From Pelobates cultripes (Eukaryota; Chordata; Amphibia; Anura; Pelobatidae), in the NCBI GenBank assembly GCA_933207985.1, contig OW240917.1:247218595-247282594 (forward strand): a stretch of 64,000 nt of DNA, in the 5' to 3' direction. The position numbers and the translations under genes were made by a program. Positions 23,430 to 36,580 of the stretch are shown here, piece by piece. Every line of letters starts with the position of its first letter. Position 1 is the first letter of the stretch. Under the pieces are notes generated by a model. It had not been told where the DNA came from. It was given only the letters and a program-made list of their open reading frames with translations, and ran no database searches.

Positions 23430-25019
23430 GATCTACATAACTTTGTGAGTTTTTAAAATATGAATGATATATAAATTCTAATAGGGAGACTGGCCAGGCG
23501 TTTTAATGTTTCAACATTCAATGTCAGGTACAGTGATATTCATTGCTTTTATAAAATAACTTTTTGAATATTTCATTATTAAACCATCAAATGTCAGAAA
23601 TGGTTAGAGAATTTCAAATTCTATGCATAAACAGACAAACTGGACACATGGCTGAATTGGAGAAAAAAAAAAAGAAAATGTGAATTTTATAGGAATTACA
23701 CTATACAGGATATGAACTAGTTAAATCGAGAATTTTTACTGGGTGACAAATTGCTATGGAAATCATATGACCAACCTAAAGCCAGTGACAAAAAAACTTA
23801 CATTTTATAGGAATCACACTAAATATAACAAGATTACATTTTTTTTTCTGTGTGATATTTTCCTACATTTGAAATTAGTTTATTATGAATTCTAGTAATA
23901 TATTCGGACACGGCCATTCCAGCAATGACTAATAAATGTTTCCAAAGAACATTAAACAGTAATAAACACCTCCCTTTATTTAATGGTTAATAAGATCTTA
24001 GTTTCCGCTTGGCCTAAAATTATCCGTGACCTTTCTTGAGTGACACCTAAAACCCCCAGCCTTTGTCACTGCTTTCTCTTAAAAATATTAATGGCCTAAT
24101 TTAGTTAACTTCTGACTGAGCTTTTCCTATTGTAATTTAGAAAAAAAAAATTAGTTTTTTGGGGAGAAGGGGCTTTTTGTTGTTTTTTTTTGTTGTAATT
24201 TTTATTACTCAGCCAGTCTCGTAGGTTGCAAATATAGCGTGGCAAGTAACATCATGCTTCCACGTAGCCATAACGGCGCCAATCGGCTGACGGAGACAGC
24301 TCTGTGTTGTTCAAACAACTTGCTGGATCACCTTACTTATCTCCCGGATTAACTAACAAGAAATCTGTGTCAGAAGAACAAAACACATTTTTACAATTAC
24401 GCCAGCCCTCTTTGTAGAAGATTAGTTGTAGTGTGAGATGCGTTGCCTTAGACTAAAGGTTCAATGAGTTTAGGTGAGGAAGCTTTTAGCTCCCCAATCA
24501 TGTTTGAAAAGGAGTGATTATTGCCTTAAGCCCTTGAGGTGGCTGCCCTGAAGTTCTAACTTTGATGGACTGAAAAGACATCTCAAAAAACCATTTCTAA
24601 GCAACAGTCAAGTGTCATGACATCTTGTGTTTTTGTTTTGTTGTTTTTTTGTTTTTTTGTTTTACCTTTTAATTGTTTCTGGTCCAATTATTGCTCCTCT
24701 TTCTGCTTTTGGTGTCGATAATAATCTTTAATTAAATGTACACTTTTACTTATCCGAAAATATATATATTTTTTGATCTTCGTATATGTCATAGTTATAC
24801 TGTAGTCGTGCTGATATAGAGCTTATAGGATCTGAAATTGCAGAACTAGTTTAACATTAAGCTAGGGGACAGCATTTCCACTCGCACTTGTCTGGTTGTG
24901 CAGTGTCTTATAAGCAGTCTTCTGCTTAGCTAATGCCCAGAAAGAGAGAAGTGCACTGGGAAATAGGTTCCCCCAATGGTGGAAACAATTTTGGCAATTT
25001 AAATGAAAGCTTTTATAAA
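23430..25019. other. No gene seen
   Basis: AT-rich sequence with T homopolymers around 24150-24200 and 24620-24665. No repeat with clear ends and no exon-like segment. Confidence 0.5.
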
Positions 25020-26085
25020 TACCATACTCTGATCAACCATAACATTAAATCACCAACAGGTGAACTGAATAACATTGATTATGTCGGTAAAATGGCACCT
25101 GTCGAGAAGTGAGATATTATAGGCAACAAATGAACAGTCAGTTCTTGAATACTATGTGTTACAGAAGGAAAAATGGGCAAGCGAAGAGATCTGCTGAGTG
25201 ATTTTCAAAGGGCCAAAAAGTCATGCCTAGCGCATGTCCAAAACAGCAAGTCTTGTGGGGTGTTCCCGGTATGCAGTTGTTAGTACCTACCAAAATTGGT
25301 GCAAGGAAGGATAACCAATGAACCGGAATAAGGATCATGTGCACCCAAAGTTCAGTGATGCTCATGGATAGCAAAGGCTAGCCTGTCTGGTCCAATCATG
25401 TAGATGAGCTACTGTAGTTAAACTGCTTAAAAATTCATTCTGGCTACGATAGAAAGGTTTCAGAACACAGAGTGCATTGCAGTATGCCACATATGGCGCT
25501 ACAAAGCTGCAGACTAGTCAGAGTGCTTTACCCATATCCACCGCTGAACGCACCTTCAGTGGAGACATGAACATCAGAACTGGACCATGAAGCAATGGAA
25601 GAAGGTTGCCTGGTCTGATGAACCACGTTTTCTTTGAGATCATGTTGATGGCCGGGTGTGTGTGCGTAATTTAACTGGATAAGAGATGGAAGCAGGATGC
25701 ACCATGGGAAGAAGGCCAGCGGAGGCAGTGTTATGCTCTGGGCAATGTTCTGCTGGGAAACCTTGGATCCTGGCATTTACGTGTATATTACTTTGACACA
25801 TGCCATCTACCTAGAGACTGTTGCAGACCACGTACACCCATTTGTGGAAATGGTGTCCTCTGATGGCAGTGGCCTCTTTCAGAAGAATAATGCACCCTGC
25901 CACACTGCAAAAATTGTTCATGAATGGTTTGAGGAACATGACAAAGAGATCAAGGTGTTGTCTTGGTCTCCAAATTCCCCAGTTCTCAATTCGATTGTGC
26001 ATCTGTGGGAGCTGTTTTGGCAGCACACGGGGGACCTACACGATATTAGGCAGGTGGTTTTAATGTTGTGGCTGATAAGTGTATA
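25020..26085 (+). mobile_element. Decayed Tc1/mariner transposon
   Basis: The left end near 25020-25060 (tgatcaaccataacattaaatcacc) is inverted at the right end near 26053-26085 (ggtggttttaatgttgtggctgat). These are TIRs of a Tc1-like family. Nearly the whole interior is a transposase pseudogene. Exact outer bases are uncertain because the left end has mutated. Confidence 0.75.
25160..26060 (+). pseudogene. Tc1-like transposase, multiply broken
   Basis: Tc1 transposases bind TIRs with an N-terminal paired-like domain and cut with a DDE (DD34E) catalytic domain. Pieces recognisable here in shifting frames are a GGSVMLWAMFCW segment, FQKNNAPCHTA (normally with an aspartate where the second N of KNN stands) and PVLNSIVHLW (normally PDLNPIEHLW). 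The second catalytic aspartate and the glutamate are therefore changed, and stops and frameshifts break the N-terminal half. It cannot be active. Confidence 0.75.
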
Positions 26086-27901
26086 TCCTTTAGTTTTACA
26101 AACTGTGGTTTTCTATTGAAAAATGCCTATTGACCTTTATTACCTTAGTGACTAACGTCTACTTTTATTGGGGGGGGGATTAACACTTGTAACCATTAAA
26201 ACCTACTGTTTTTGCTATTAGTATTATTTAGTAATCTTCAAGGACAACTCACTATAGCAAGGCTAAATAATAAACTCCTAACTTGAGTTAAAGACAAAAT
26301 AAACATAACGTTCAATACAAATTATTTATATTCTCTGGAGCCAAGTGAGTCAGTAGCCCTTACGGAAAAAATGCAAAACTCTAACAGGGTTCTATAATTT
26401 GGAAATTGCAGAGGGTTGTTGACCAATATAGCCCAGCTGGGAATTTTTTTTAAAAAAAGCATGTTAATATGATTTAATTTAGAAAAGCCTTCTCATTTCT
26501 TCCAGCTTCATGAAATGCAAGGCGTCCTTCATAGGGGCATCACCAGGAACAGAGCTTGCATCACTGGCGACACCCCAAATTGACAGGCCCACCTGGGATT
26601 GGACTGCCCACTCACTGAAGGGGCATGTCAACTTTCCGGCTGAACCCCAATCTACAGGATCATGCAGAGTGCGCCACTAAAGCTTTCTCTGCACGGTCCT
26701 AGCACCCAGACGTATGATGCCAGGTGTGTCTTGGCACTGTCCTATGGGAAGTAGCCAAACTGTTTTAGTATAGAAGAAACAGAAAGTCTTTATAGAGCTA
26801 TGCACAGACAAAACAGGATTGTGAGGGTGACACTATCAGCCCATGAGCATGGCCCCAGCATGGCGCTTCGTAGCTGAATAGAAAAAAGTAGAAGACCGGA
26901 GTAGGGTACAGGTGTGAGAACCTGGCAGGACCCAGGTAAGTCATCTAAAGGTACTTAAATGGTGTGACACGACAAGTGTCATTGCTTGCCAACGCCATGA
27001 ACTCAAAGAAGGAATTTGTAGTTTTTTTCTCTGATCATAAGCACAACTGTTAAATAATTATCAGTGTAGTAATTAATTAGTTTATAGTGTCTTCTGTAGT
27101 TAATCATGTCCTTGTGGTGCTTTTTAAACAAGACGAGACTTGGCGGTGAGGGCTCCTGTCACTTTTGGGGCAGCACCAAGGCATGTCTTGTGTGAGTTAC
27201 ACTCCCAGGAAGGTGTTTGTAACCACTGTTTATGATTCATCCCCTCTCCCTTTACTGATAAGTTGGGAGAGGAGCTGGGGAAATAGAATCTGCTGTCTCC
27301 ACCAGCCCTTCTGGTATCACTTTCAAGGACTTAATTAATGGCAGCAGCTAAAAATAGCAGTTGGAGTGTAACACTCAGTACACCTGGGCAGACTCGGACA
27401 GGTAAGTCTCATATACTATGTCTTGTAATGAGCAGTGCAACATGACCTACCATGTAATATAGGATTGCATAGTCCCATCGTTATAATACCTATGGGAACT
27501 CCGGCATGTATCAATGAACTTCGGGGTCTCAATGAGCACCATGTGACCCAGATAATGCACCTAGGGCAAGAATACAAAGTTTATAGGTAGACTTTAGTGA
27601 GTAACCTGTGGTCCATGATGGTCACAACTGGGTGGACAAATGTCTCAAAGTTCAATGTATGCTTTGTTAGAGATTCACAAGATCCTATAAAAGATACAGT
27701 ATCAACAGTAAAATTATAAAATGGGGTTTAAGATCCTGATTGACTAATGAAATAAAACCATAGGAACTATCTGTTCATTCGAGCTTTACACAAGGCTGCA
27801 TCTTGTCCTGTTTCCTAGACATGTCATAATAGGCCGGCCAAACCATTGCACTCAACCCAGGGATTGAATTTGAACAGTTATTTCATTTTTTGACATGGGA
27901 T
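26086..27901. other. No gene seen
   Basis: Mixed sequence without a recognisable exon, RNA gene or bounded repeat. Confidence 0.5.
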
Positions 27902-28079
27902 ACGATTTAATATGTTTGGATAAGCTTTTCAAATGATCACAATCTTTTAGAAAAACTTCTCAAATTATTTATTTACAACAAATCCGCTTTAATGGTGACT
28001 TCTGCTGATAAATAATTTCTCAAGTTTTTCTAACAGATTGGAATCATTTAAAAAGCTTATCCAAAAATATTAAATCGAT
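27902..28079. repeat. Long inverted repeat (hairpin), about 75-bp arms
   Basis: Left arm 27902-27975 starts acgatttaatatgtttgga. The right arm 28003-28079 ends tccaaaaatattaaatcga and is its reverse complement with roughly 10% mismatches. The loop is about 27 bp. It may be a MITE or a foldback remnant; no clear target duplication is visible. Confidence 0.8.
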
Positions 28080-30239
28080 GCTATAATGTTCTGTTTGCCT
28101 TTACACCATCTTCCAGTGTCAACAGGGTTACATGGATCCACCAATTGCTCTTCACCTTGTCTGAGAAGATCCTCAACCTGTTAAGATGCTCTTCTGTCCA
28201 AGCACTTGAAGGAAAATGTATAGTTGTTGGGCCCCTTATACTCTATGGTAACAGCTAGGCCACCGCATTCCCGGTGCCACTGCCAACTAATTTTACATTT
28301 GGGTATAAATGAAACAGCTAAAGCTTATTTAGGAAGAGTTCTTTGGAATTCTGTCAGCATTGGTTTGTATCCTGGAAAAATAATATACCACACTTTGCTT
28401 TAATGAGCAGCCAAGTCGAGTGGACACACTGTAAAACAAATACTGACTCATGTCAGTCACAAACTAAAAACAGCTCAGGAAAGATTTGGGTGCAGTCTTC
28501 AAGAACTCCGTCAGAGTCTTCCAGCTGGAAAATGAGAAAAATATAAGAAAGTTAAAAAATAAAAATTCTATATTAATCAGAAACATCCAGAGAAAACAGT
28601 GAGAAGATATTACCACTGAACATCCAAAAAGCATTGAACATCAAACAAAACCGAGCGGAAATACAAAAAATGGTAGTGGTCTCCAAAGGATAATGTGTAA
28701 TGTTAGAAGTAACCATACTAACTTACTTACCTCACTTCGGGTCCCCATCTGATCCGCTATCCAAGCAGCTCTCAGACAAAATGGCGTTTGGAAGGATGCT
28801 GGCTGCCGCAAAATCACAAGGTTTATAGCCCTGTCCCTGAGCATGACGAAAATTATGCAAACGTGCGTGAGTCGTTGCATCACCTACCCGCACGCACGTT
28901 TTGATGTCACAAAGTCAGATCTGACCAGGGTTTTTTAAACTCGAACGTGTTTTTTTATCAGTGCCCTGTCGTGGTTTCCATTAACTGGCTATCAGAGAGT
29001 GCGTTTATCTTGTGATTCGATTTGGTATTTTTGACTTTGGCGTGTTGTTGTCTATTCTTATTTCTGGTGTCCTTGATTTATTGGCTTGTCTCCTCGTTAC
29101 TGTTTCATTCTATGTGCCTGACCTCGGCTTGTTCCTGACCAGTCTTTATTTATGTTAAGTCCAGCCACTCTAAGGCCCGGTAATACGTATATTTCTAAAA
29201 GTTTTCTTTCTATAAATTTTTACTTAAACAGTGTGTGTTCGATCATAGTGAATCACGATACAATGTGATCATTTAGCCAGTGCTTTCCATCCAATGGGGA
29301 TTCACAAACAGCAGTACCACAGCTCCTACATAGAAGGGTAAAATAATAGGACGAAGGGCGAAGAGGAAAGAACTGTAACAGTTGGTTGGGTGGCAGGAAT
29401 GAGAGGAAGTGATAAAGGGGGATTAAAAAGAGGAGAGATCTTACTATAAAATATTTCGGTTAGGACCCAAAATTGCCTTAAAGTGATCTAAGTAAAAAAA
29501 AAAAATGTAAATCCTTTGTTTAGTTTGGTGGAGAATAGGTAACTCAAAGAGACTGATATCCAGTTTTTATTTCGTGAAAATGTCTTGTGTTCTAAAATTC
29601 CAGAAACATAATGGTACACCCTGTTTTTCTAGGAGTGGTCACGTTTTTTTTTTTTTTTAATCTATTTGATTTCATAAACAGTAGCTGGATAGACTCCCAC
29701 CAGTTACTCAGTACAGCCGATCTTCATTGCTATGCACATTACTGTCAAATAATACACCCCATGGTATGCTGATTTTCACGTCTTTGAGAGTTTGCCCTTT
29801 CCATCATCCACATTTAATTTAATCATCTGGAATGCTCAAATTATAAACAGATTATTTCAGCATCAAGAGTAGTGTGGTTAAATGAAATGTCTGTGTAACA
29901 AACTTATATTAAATTACTAAATTATATTTGTAACTCAATTAATGAGCATTTTTTTGCAAGTCTGAAGAAATGAGTGACAGTTCGCAAGGCAGACCATGAG
30001 CGCCATCTAGTGGTGACATTCAGCAAAACATCTAACTTGCTAGACCTATTCAATAAGACTTGATGGAGATAAGAAACATCAATCAGAGAGCAAAACTAAT
30101 TTAAGGAGGAAGATGTTTATGTGCTCTAGTTGGACACTCATAATGAAATAATTGGTTAATTAACATATTGGAATGTACTCAACTCTGGTCACCTGAGCCT
30201 CAGCACAGCATTACAGGACAACTACAAAGTTAGGGATAT
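28080..30239. other. No gene seen
   Basis: A GC-richer part at 28700-29170 with cacgcacgttttgatgtcac could be part of an old LTR or other retroelement, but no ends or TSD could be fixed. A gcgccatctagtggtgac motif near 30001 is common repeat sequence. Confidence 0.4.
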
Positions 30240-31135
30240 TAGCATATATTCCTAATGGTAGTGTCTTGCTTCCTATCTTGGTGTCCCTCCACACACTTGC
30301 TAACTCTACATCTCTTTGGCTGAGATCTTCCATGTTGATGATCTCAGTCAACCCAGTTCTGTCTATGCTCTAGTAATCTCTCGCATTGATTACTGTAATT
30401 CTCTCCCAGTTGGTCTCACTAGAAACTGCACTGCCCCGCTACAAATAGCAAGGAATGCTGCCACCAGGCTGATTATTCTCTCCTGCTATTGCTCTCACAC
30501 CTCGCCCCTCTGTCAATCCTTACATTGACTTCCTGTATCATATAGGAGTCAATTTAAAATACTAACCCTTACCTATAAAGCTCTAAACAACTCTAGCCCA
30601 ATTATATTTCTTCAATACTTCGTAGGTACATCTCTTATCAGTCTCTCCCCTTTGCTGGTGCCCTTCTCATGTCCACTGCTCACATCCCTACTGTAAACTC
30701 ACACTTGCAGGGCTTCTCGAGGGCTGCTCCTTTCCTTTGGAACAGGCTGTCTCCCCATCAGACTCTCCCCTAGTAGTCTTCAATCATTTAAGAAGTCCCT
30801 CAAAACCCATCTCTTCAGAAATGCTTATGACCTCCCAGAGTAACTTCTATTTTACAAATCTGTCTCTTGCACTTTCTCAAAGGGCCATGCTCCACTCTCA
30901 CCTCCAGTTCTGATGGGTTCCTACCTTGTCGTTGGTTGATATCCCCCTCGATACCCTTTTTATTGGGTTTTATACCCCACCTCCTTTAGATTGTAAGCTT
31001 GTTTGTGCAGGGTCCTTATTAACTTATTGCTCCTGTAACATTTTGTAATTGTCTCATTTATTGTTACATTTCCCCCTTTATAACATTGTAAATCACTGCA
31101 CTTTATACATGCTAAAAATAAATAATAATATATAT
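30240..31135 (+). pseudogene. 5'-truncated L2/CR1-like LINE, reverse transcriptase C-terminus and tail
   Basis: Frames carry motifs typical of the C-terminal end of L2/CR1-group ORF2: LVISRIDYCNSL, RNAATRLI and a following LPVSY...KILTLTYKALN segment. A stretch equivalent to KSLKTHLFRNAYDLPE comes just before the stop region. It then passes into an AT-rich tail ending in aataaataataata. LINE reverse transcriptase copies element RNA at the target site; this copy lacks the endonuclease and the catalytic RT core, and it is frameshifted. Confidence 0.75.
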
Positions 31136-32099
31136 TTTATTAGTTATGCCTTTATAATAATGCCCTTTTCATTTTCCAGTGCCGCTGTCCCAGAGATTTT
31201 ACATTTTCAACAACAACAATCTTAAACACTCCAAATTTATTAAAATGGTCTTGGGGACTGCCAGAATATCCAGCTCCATGCTAATTTCTTACCAGACAAA
31301 CCCACCTTAGTGCATTTTTACTCCAAGTTAAACTTTAACAATTCTTTAACAGTGGTGTTGTGGCGCCCTCTACTGTACTAATATGCATTCTTTTTGGTTA
31401 TTATTTTAAGGATTGGTCTTTCAATGGCTGCCTTCACTGTTCACTTGACTATCACAAGCCTGTTTGTTTGTATTTTTATTTAAAATAAAAAATAAATAAA
31501 AATGGTTTTTGGGGAAAAAAACTAGTTTTTGGGTTTTTTTTACTAAAATTATACCCTCAATTAAGATGTTTTTTGAAAAGGGAAAACAAATGTTTAAGAT
31601 TTATCATAATGTGTATAATTACAGCATTCCATATATATACAGAGAATAAATGTTAGTGTAAAATGTCAAGCTGCCCGAAACGTATAGGAGATTGATGTAT
31701 TCAAGAACGTGAGAATTCGAAGTGAATTTTAAAATCGCCAAAAATCTGAAAAATTCACTTAAGCTACTCTGGTCTTAATACTGAAATTCCCTTTGAATTC
31801 TCACTTTAGTTAATCACCGTGAATGTTCTACAGAGCTTCTGGTGGCTGCATGCTGTTCTAATTTAGAACCCTGGGAAACTCATAACTTTTACAATTCTAT
31901 GATCGGTTTATTTAAATTCTGATCTTCCCTCCATATAGTACTCATTCCCTGCTGTCATTCTCCCCATACGTAGATGGTTCACCCATCAGCCCATCCTTGC
32001 ACACTTGCAGCCTTAGTGTTTTTTTTTTTTTTTCATAAACACCCCATACCCAGTCTGCTGCCAAATCCTGTCCTGTTTTCCACCTTAAAAACATTGCCC
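31136..32099. other. No gene; short palindromic repeat at about 31708-31822
   Basis: At 31708-31822 the phrases gtgagaattcgaagtgaatt and ttgaattctcactttag are inverted, matching the family at 44879-44966 and 60993-61231. Nothing else recognisable. Confidence 0.5.
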
Positions 32100-32425
32100 G
32101 CATCAGGCTCTTTCTTACTTAAGATGCTACCAAGGAGTTTGTCATTTCCTGCATCGACTACTGGAATTCACCCTAGCCCACTTCACTCTCTCATTTTCCC
32201 ACCTGCACATAGTTTTGTTCTTACAGACCCGCTGCCTTTTCTCTTTTTAATACCCACCCACCTCTTGTAGATTGTTAGCTAGTTTCAACAGAGTACTCGT
32301 TAACCTTTTGTTCCTGTGTGCATCTGTAATAGTTTGTCTCATTTATTGTTAAATGCCCATATAACATTTATAAAAAGCTGTGTAACATGTTGGCACCATA
32401 TAAATGACAATTATAATATATAGAC
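32100..32425 (+). repeat. Second truncated L2-like LINE copy
   Basis: A frame reads FVISCIDYWNS, equivalent to LVISRIDYCNS in the copy at 30240. The sequence then jumps through a deletion to the tail (tgtagattgttagctag, ggcaccatataaatgac, ending ttataatata). Too short and broken to encode anything. Confidence 0.6.
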
Positions 32426-33410
32426 ATGGATTCTAAGAAACTCCTACAACGAGAGTGTGACAGCAAAGGAGAAGATCTCATCCATTTACAGCAGATCCCC
32501 AAGATGTCTCCAAAGCACAAGTGTCAAGAGATCTATCACTGGGTGTCTCTGGATCTTCTGCTGGCTTTTTAAACAATACTGAGGTTTTATGACGGATATA
32601 AAAGGAAAGGGGGTTATAGGTCTGCTGAAATGATATAGGAGGATACAGAATCCCAGGGTTCAAAGCAATCCCTCTGTGGATTCCTGCTGAGCAAAGAGTT
32701 CCCTAGAGGTTTTCATTTCTGAGTACGCCAAGCAGAACATTTTGATTCTTCTCCATTACCCCCATATGGCCGTCCTCTGATCTAGGTGAGCAATAAAAGA
32801 CATGTGTGTAACATTTCGGTTGGAGGGGCTCAATCAACAAAAATGAGTCTGAAAGCATGGACAGCTGTGGTTCCAGCAAAACATAGAAATAATATATAAA
32901 AATTCCCTGAGTGTGGGTACCCAGGGTTAAATTTGACCCCAAAATATCCTTGTGCCCTTTCAAGATAAAGTAAGAGTAGGACATTAAGAGCATTTATTAC
33001 ACTTTCGGCAAAAACTTTAGGTACTGTAAATTATTTTGGAAAATATTTATTCTGTTTATTTTACGCTTGGAAGTGCTCATTTTATAAAATTTTGGTCAAG
33101 TTAAAGGTGCAAGGCAAGTGGATTGTGGCTCCTAAATTACAGCCAAGTGATGTATCTAGTACCCCATATTACAATTAAAAATAAAATTATAGATTTTTCC
33201 CATATATGATGAATGTAAATATAAAAATATATTTTGCATTTTCTAATTTTCTCCCTTCTCGTGTGTATGTGGATAATTTTATGGTGTTGTGTCACAAACC
33301 ACATCGACATCATTGGTATGTTTCTATTGCAGTCATGGTGCTCATAAGAAGACAAAAAAGAATTTACAAAAACACAGAACACTTGTGTGCCCTTGCTCAA
33401 ATCTCATATA
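32426..33410. other. No gene seen
   Basis: AT-rich; overlapping short frames on both strands at 33137-33499 lack any recognisable domain. Confidence 0.5.
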
Positions 33411-34972
33411 CACTGCTCAAAAAAATAAAGGGAACACTTAAACAACACAATGTAACTCCAAGTCAATCACACTTCTGTGAAATCAAACTGTCCACTTAGG
33501 AAGCAACACTGAGTGACAATCAATTTCACATGCTGTTGTGCAAATGGGATAGACAACAGGTGGAAATTATAGGCAATTAGCAAGACACCCCCAATCAAGC
33601 ATTGGTTCTGCAGGTGGTGACCACAGACCACTTCTTAGTTCCTATGCTTCCTGGCTGATGTTTTGGTCACTTTTGAATGCTGGCAGTGCTTTCACTCTAG
33701 TGGTAGCATGAGACAGAGTCTACAACCCACACAAGTGGCTCAGGTAGTGCAGCTCATCCAGGATGGCACATCAATGCAAGCTGTGGCAAGAAGGTTTTCT
33801 GTGTCTGTCAGCGTAGTGTCCAGAGCATGGAGGTGCTACCAGGAGACAAGCCAGTACATCAGGAGACTTGTAGGAGGGCAGCAACCCAGCAGCAGGACCA
33901 CTACCTCCGCCTTTGTGCAAGGAGGAGCACTGCCAGAGCCCTGCAAAATGACCTCCAGCAGGCCACAAATGTGCATGTGTCTGCTCAAACAGTCAGAAAC
34001 AGACTCCATGAGGGTGGTATGAGGGCCCGACGTCCACAGGTGGGGGTTGTGCTTACAGCCCAACACTGTGTAGGACATTTGGCATTTGCCAGAGAACACC
34101 AAGATTGGCAAATTCGCCACTGGCGCCCTGTGCTCTTCACAGATGAAAGCAGGTTTACACTGAGCACATGTGACAGACGTGACAGAGTCTGGAAACGCCG
34201 TGGAGAACATTCTGCTGCCTGCAACATCCTGCAGCATGACTGGTTTGGCAGTGGGTCAGTAATGGTGTGGGTGGCATTTCTTTGGGGGGCCGCACAGCCC
34301 TCCATGTGTTCACCAGAGGTAGCCTGACTGCCATTAGGTACCGAGATGAGATCCTCAGACTCCTTGTGAGACCATATGCTGGTGCGGTTGGCCCTGGGTT
34401 CCTCCTAATGCAAGACAATACTAGACCACATGTGGCTGGAGTGTGCCAGCAGTTCCTGCAAGACGAAGGCATTGATGCTATGGAGTGGCCCGCCTGTTCC
34501 CCAGACCTGAATCCAATTGAGCATATCTGGGACATCAGGTCTCGCTCCATCCACCAACGTCACGTTGCACCACAGACTGTCCAGGAGTTGGCAGATGCTT
34601 TAGTTCAGGTCTGGGAGGAGATCCCTCAGGAGACCATCCGCCACCTCATCAGGAGCATGCACAGGCGTTGTAGGGAGATCATACATGCACATGGAGGCCA
34701 CACACACTACTGACCCTCATTTTGACTTGTTTTGAGGACATTACATTAAAGTTGAATCAGCCTGTAGTGTGTTTTTTCCACTTTAATTTTGAGTGTGACT
34801 CCAAATCCAGACCTCCATGGGTTGAAAAATTTGATTTCCATTTTTTAATTTTTGTGTGAGTTTGTTGTCAGCACATTCAACTATGTAAAGAACAAAGTAT
34901 TTCAGAAGAATATTTAATGCATTCAGATCTAGGATGTGTTATTTTTGTGTTCCCTTTATTTTTTTTGAGCAG
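33411..34972 (+). mobile_element. Nearly complete Tc1/mariner transposon, 1.56 kb
   Basis: The left TIR cactgctcaaaaaaataaag follows a TA, and its inverse (ctttattttttttgagcag) ends just before TA at the right, as expected for TA-targeting Tc1/mariner elements. The length matches autonomous Tc1 elements. Between the TIRs lies a transposase frame recognisable along its full length and broken only by two frameshifts, so this is among the youngest insertions in the window. Confidence 0.9.
33708..34713 (+). pseudogene. Tc1-like transposase with intact DD34E residues but two frameshifts
   Basis: Begins at ATG 33708 ([20 protein letters not shown]), a helix-turn-helix DNA-binding domain. A first frameshift falls near 33860-33905. 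The second frame carries [18 protein letters not shown] and the first catalytic aspartate in LFTDESRF. A second frameshift near 34266-34275 passes into the frame with the second aspartate (LMQDNTRPH) and the glutamate (SPDLNPIEHIW), separated by 34 residues. It stops at TGA 34711-34713. Tc1 transposases cut and paste the element at TA sites; this copy cannot make a full protein. Confidence 0.88.
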
Positions 34973-35319
34973 TATATATATCATTTGCATATCAAAACTC
35001 CCTTTCATCCACCAGGTCAGTCCATTTTGGCCCTCTTGAAACAGCAATACACAGATTCCATGGCTTTGCCTTCAGAAATGTGGTGGAATTATGACAAAAG
35101 GTGGTACAATGCATGAAAAGCTTCAGGCACTTCACCACTTTCCTTCTACCAGAAGTTATAGTGTGTGCGGGAGAGAAGGTTTCTGAAGCACAGTCTCAAA
35201 TGTCTAACTTAATTGGAAAATTTCACTCTTCTCTGCTCCTTCTTGTGCATTCTCCAGTAATGGTTATACTACTCTCACTAGCGTCCGTGAAATAGGTCTC
35301 CACAAACTGAGGCACAGAT

Positions 35320-36230
35320 CTCATCATTTCTCCACTAGACAACCATAAGAAAATATGATCACGTTGATGCCAACACCGTTGAAACTTGACATGTAGACAA
35401 AAATTGGCCAGATCCACATCAGAATGGAAAATAGCCCAGCATAGTTCAACACATGAAAAGTGGGCACGGTTTCCCTTTGACAGTGCACCTCGTTTGTTTC
35501 CCAGAGAGACACAACATAGAGTGAGTTAGTCCCATCCACCACTTTGGATACAGTAGCCTCAATGTCACCAACAAGTGTTTCAGTATTATACTATGTAAAA
35601 CTCACACACAAAAAAAAAAAAAACTTTCTTCTTATTGAATTTCACATTGAAAAACACACCTAAACCGCATAGTTGCAGAAGAAGGGTGGGGTAAGTCGCA
35701 AGCTAGGTGTGTTTGATGATGATGTGGTAACCGAAGTGGTGGATGGCACTTACCCATTGAATGTTGACTTGAAACGTGACACCTACCTGCAACTATACAT
35801 TCTATATGTTGACACCACCAATTCAGAAATGTATTCCCTTTCCTTCTACCTCCCCACAAAAACACACCACTGCCACTTTGTACAACAAAAAAGTTGCATA
35901 AACCCCACAAATATGTGAAAGATTAAAATATTTTATTTATAAAGCAGATTTCTGTGAAATTTGTCGAACGACATTGTCTTGGGGTTGTTGTGCAAAATGT
36001 CTTCCACAGATATCAGCTAAAGTGCTTCCCGGGACAATCTTCAATTCAGTGAATAGGATATTCATTGGAGAACCTGGACCACCAGTTGCAGAAGATTTGG
36101 TTTAGGAAGTGCTTGACGTGCTGGATATAGAAGAGTTTGACCTTCCCATCATGTGATATCCAGGATCAGACAGCCGCCTCCGTGGAAATCTCTCCCACTT
36201 CTGATTTAGACTGACTAACCTGAGGGAATA
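35320..36230. other. Unrecognised, apparently once-coding segment
   Basis: Several frames have protein-like composition. Minus-strand frames at 35542-35223 share a VVDGT...L phrase with a divergent plus-strand frame at 35673-35918 (TEVVDGTYPLNVDLKRDTYL). A small minus-strand frame at 36065-35937 (42 codons, starting MNILFTELKIVPGSTLADIC) is followed by aataaa. Neither strand forms one continuous gene, and no family is recognised. It could be a decayed transposon, an integrated viral fragment or chance. Confidence 0.25.
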
Positions 36231-36369
36231 ATGAATAGATCAAACATGTTGCAGATATTTATACATTTAGTGGGTCTCTCTTACTTAAAATGGATTAACC
36301 GAATGGGAACAACATGGTCCTATAAAAGGAGGAGAACACGCGTTCTTATAAAAAAAAAAAAAGAAAAAA

Positions 36370-36580
36370 AACAACAAAAAAAAACGAACAAACATTCCTG
36401 TTCTCTAATGTACGAGGGGAAACGAAGTATCCCATACTCTTGTATATACAGGACAATAGAGTATCCCATACTCGTATATAGGAGAAAATATTATTCACTA
36501 CTCTATACTGCATAACAAAATATCCAATACTCTCCTATACAGGAAAATAAAATAGCCAATGCTCCTATACTGGAGAACGA
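36370..36580. repeat. Degenerate tandem repeat of about 40 bp
   Basis: Units carry the phrase tatcccatactc or tatccaatactc, then tatacaggaaaata-like sequence, in about four diverged copies. It follows an A-rich tract at 36350-36385. Confidence 0.6.
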
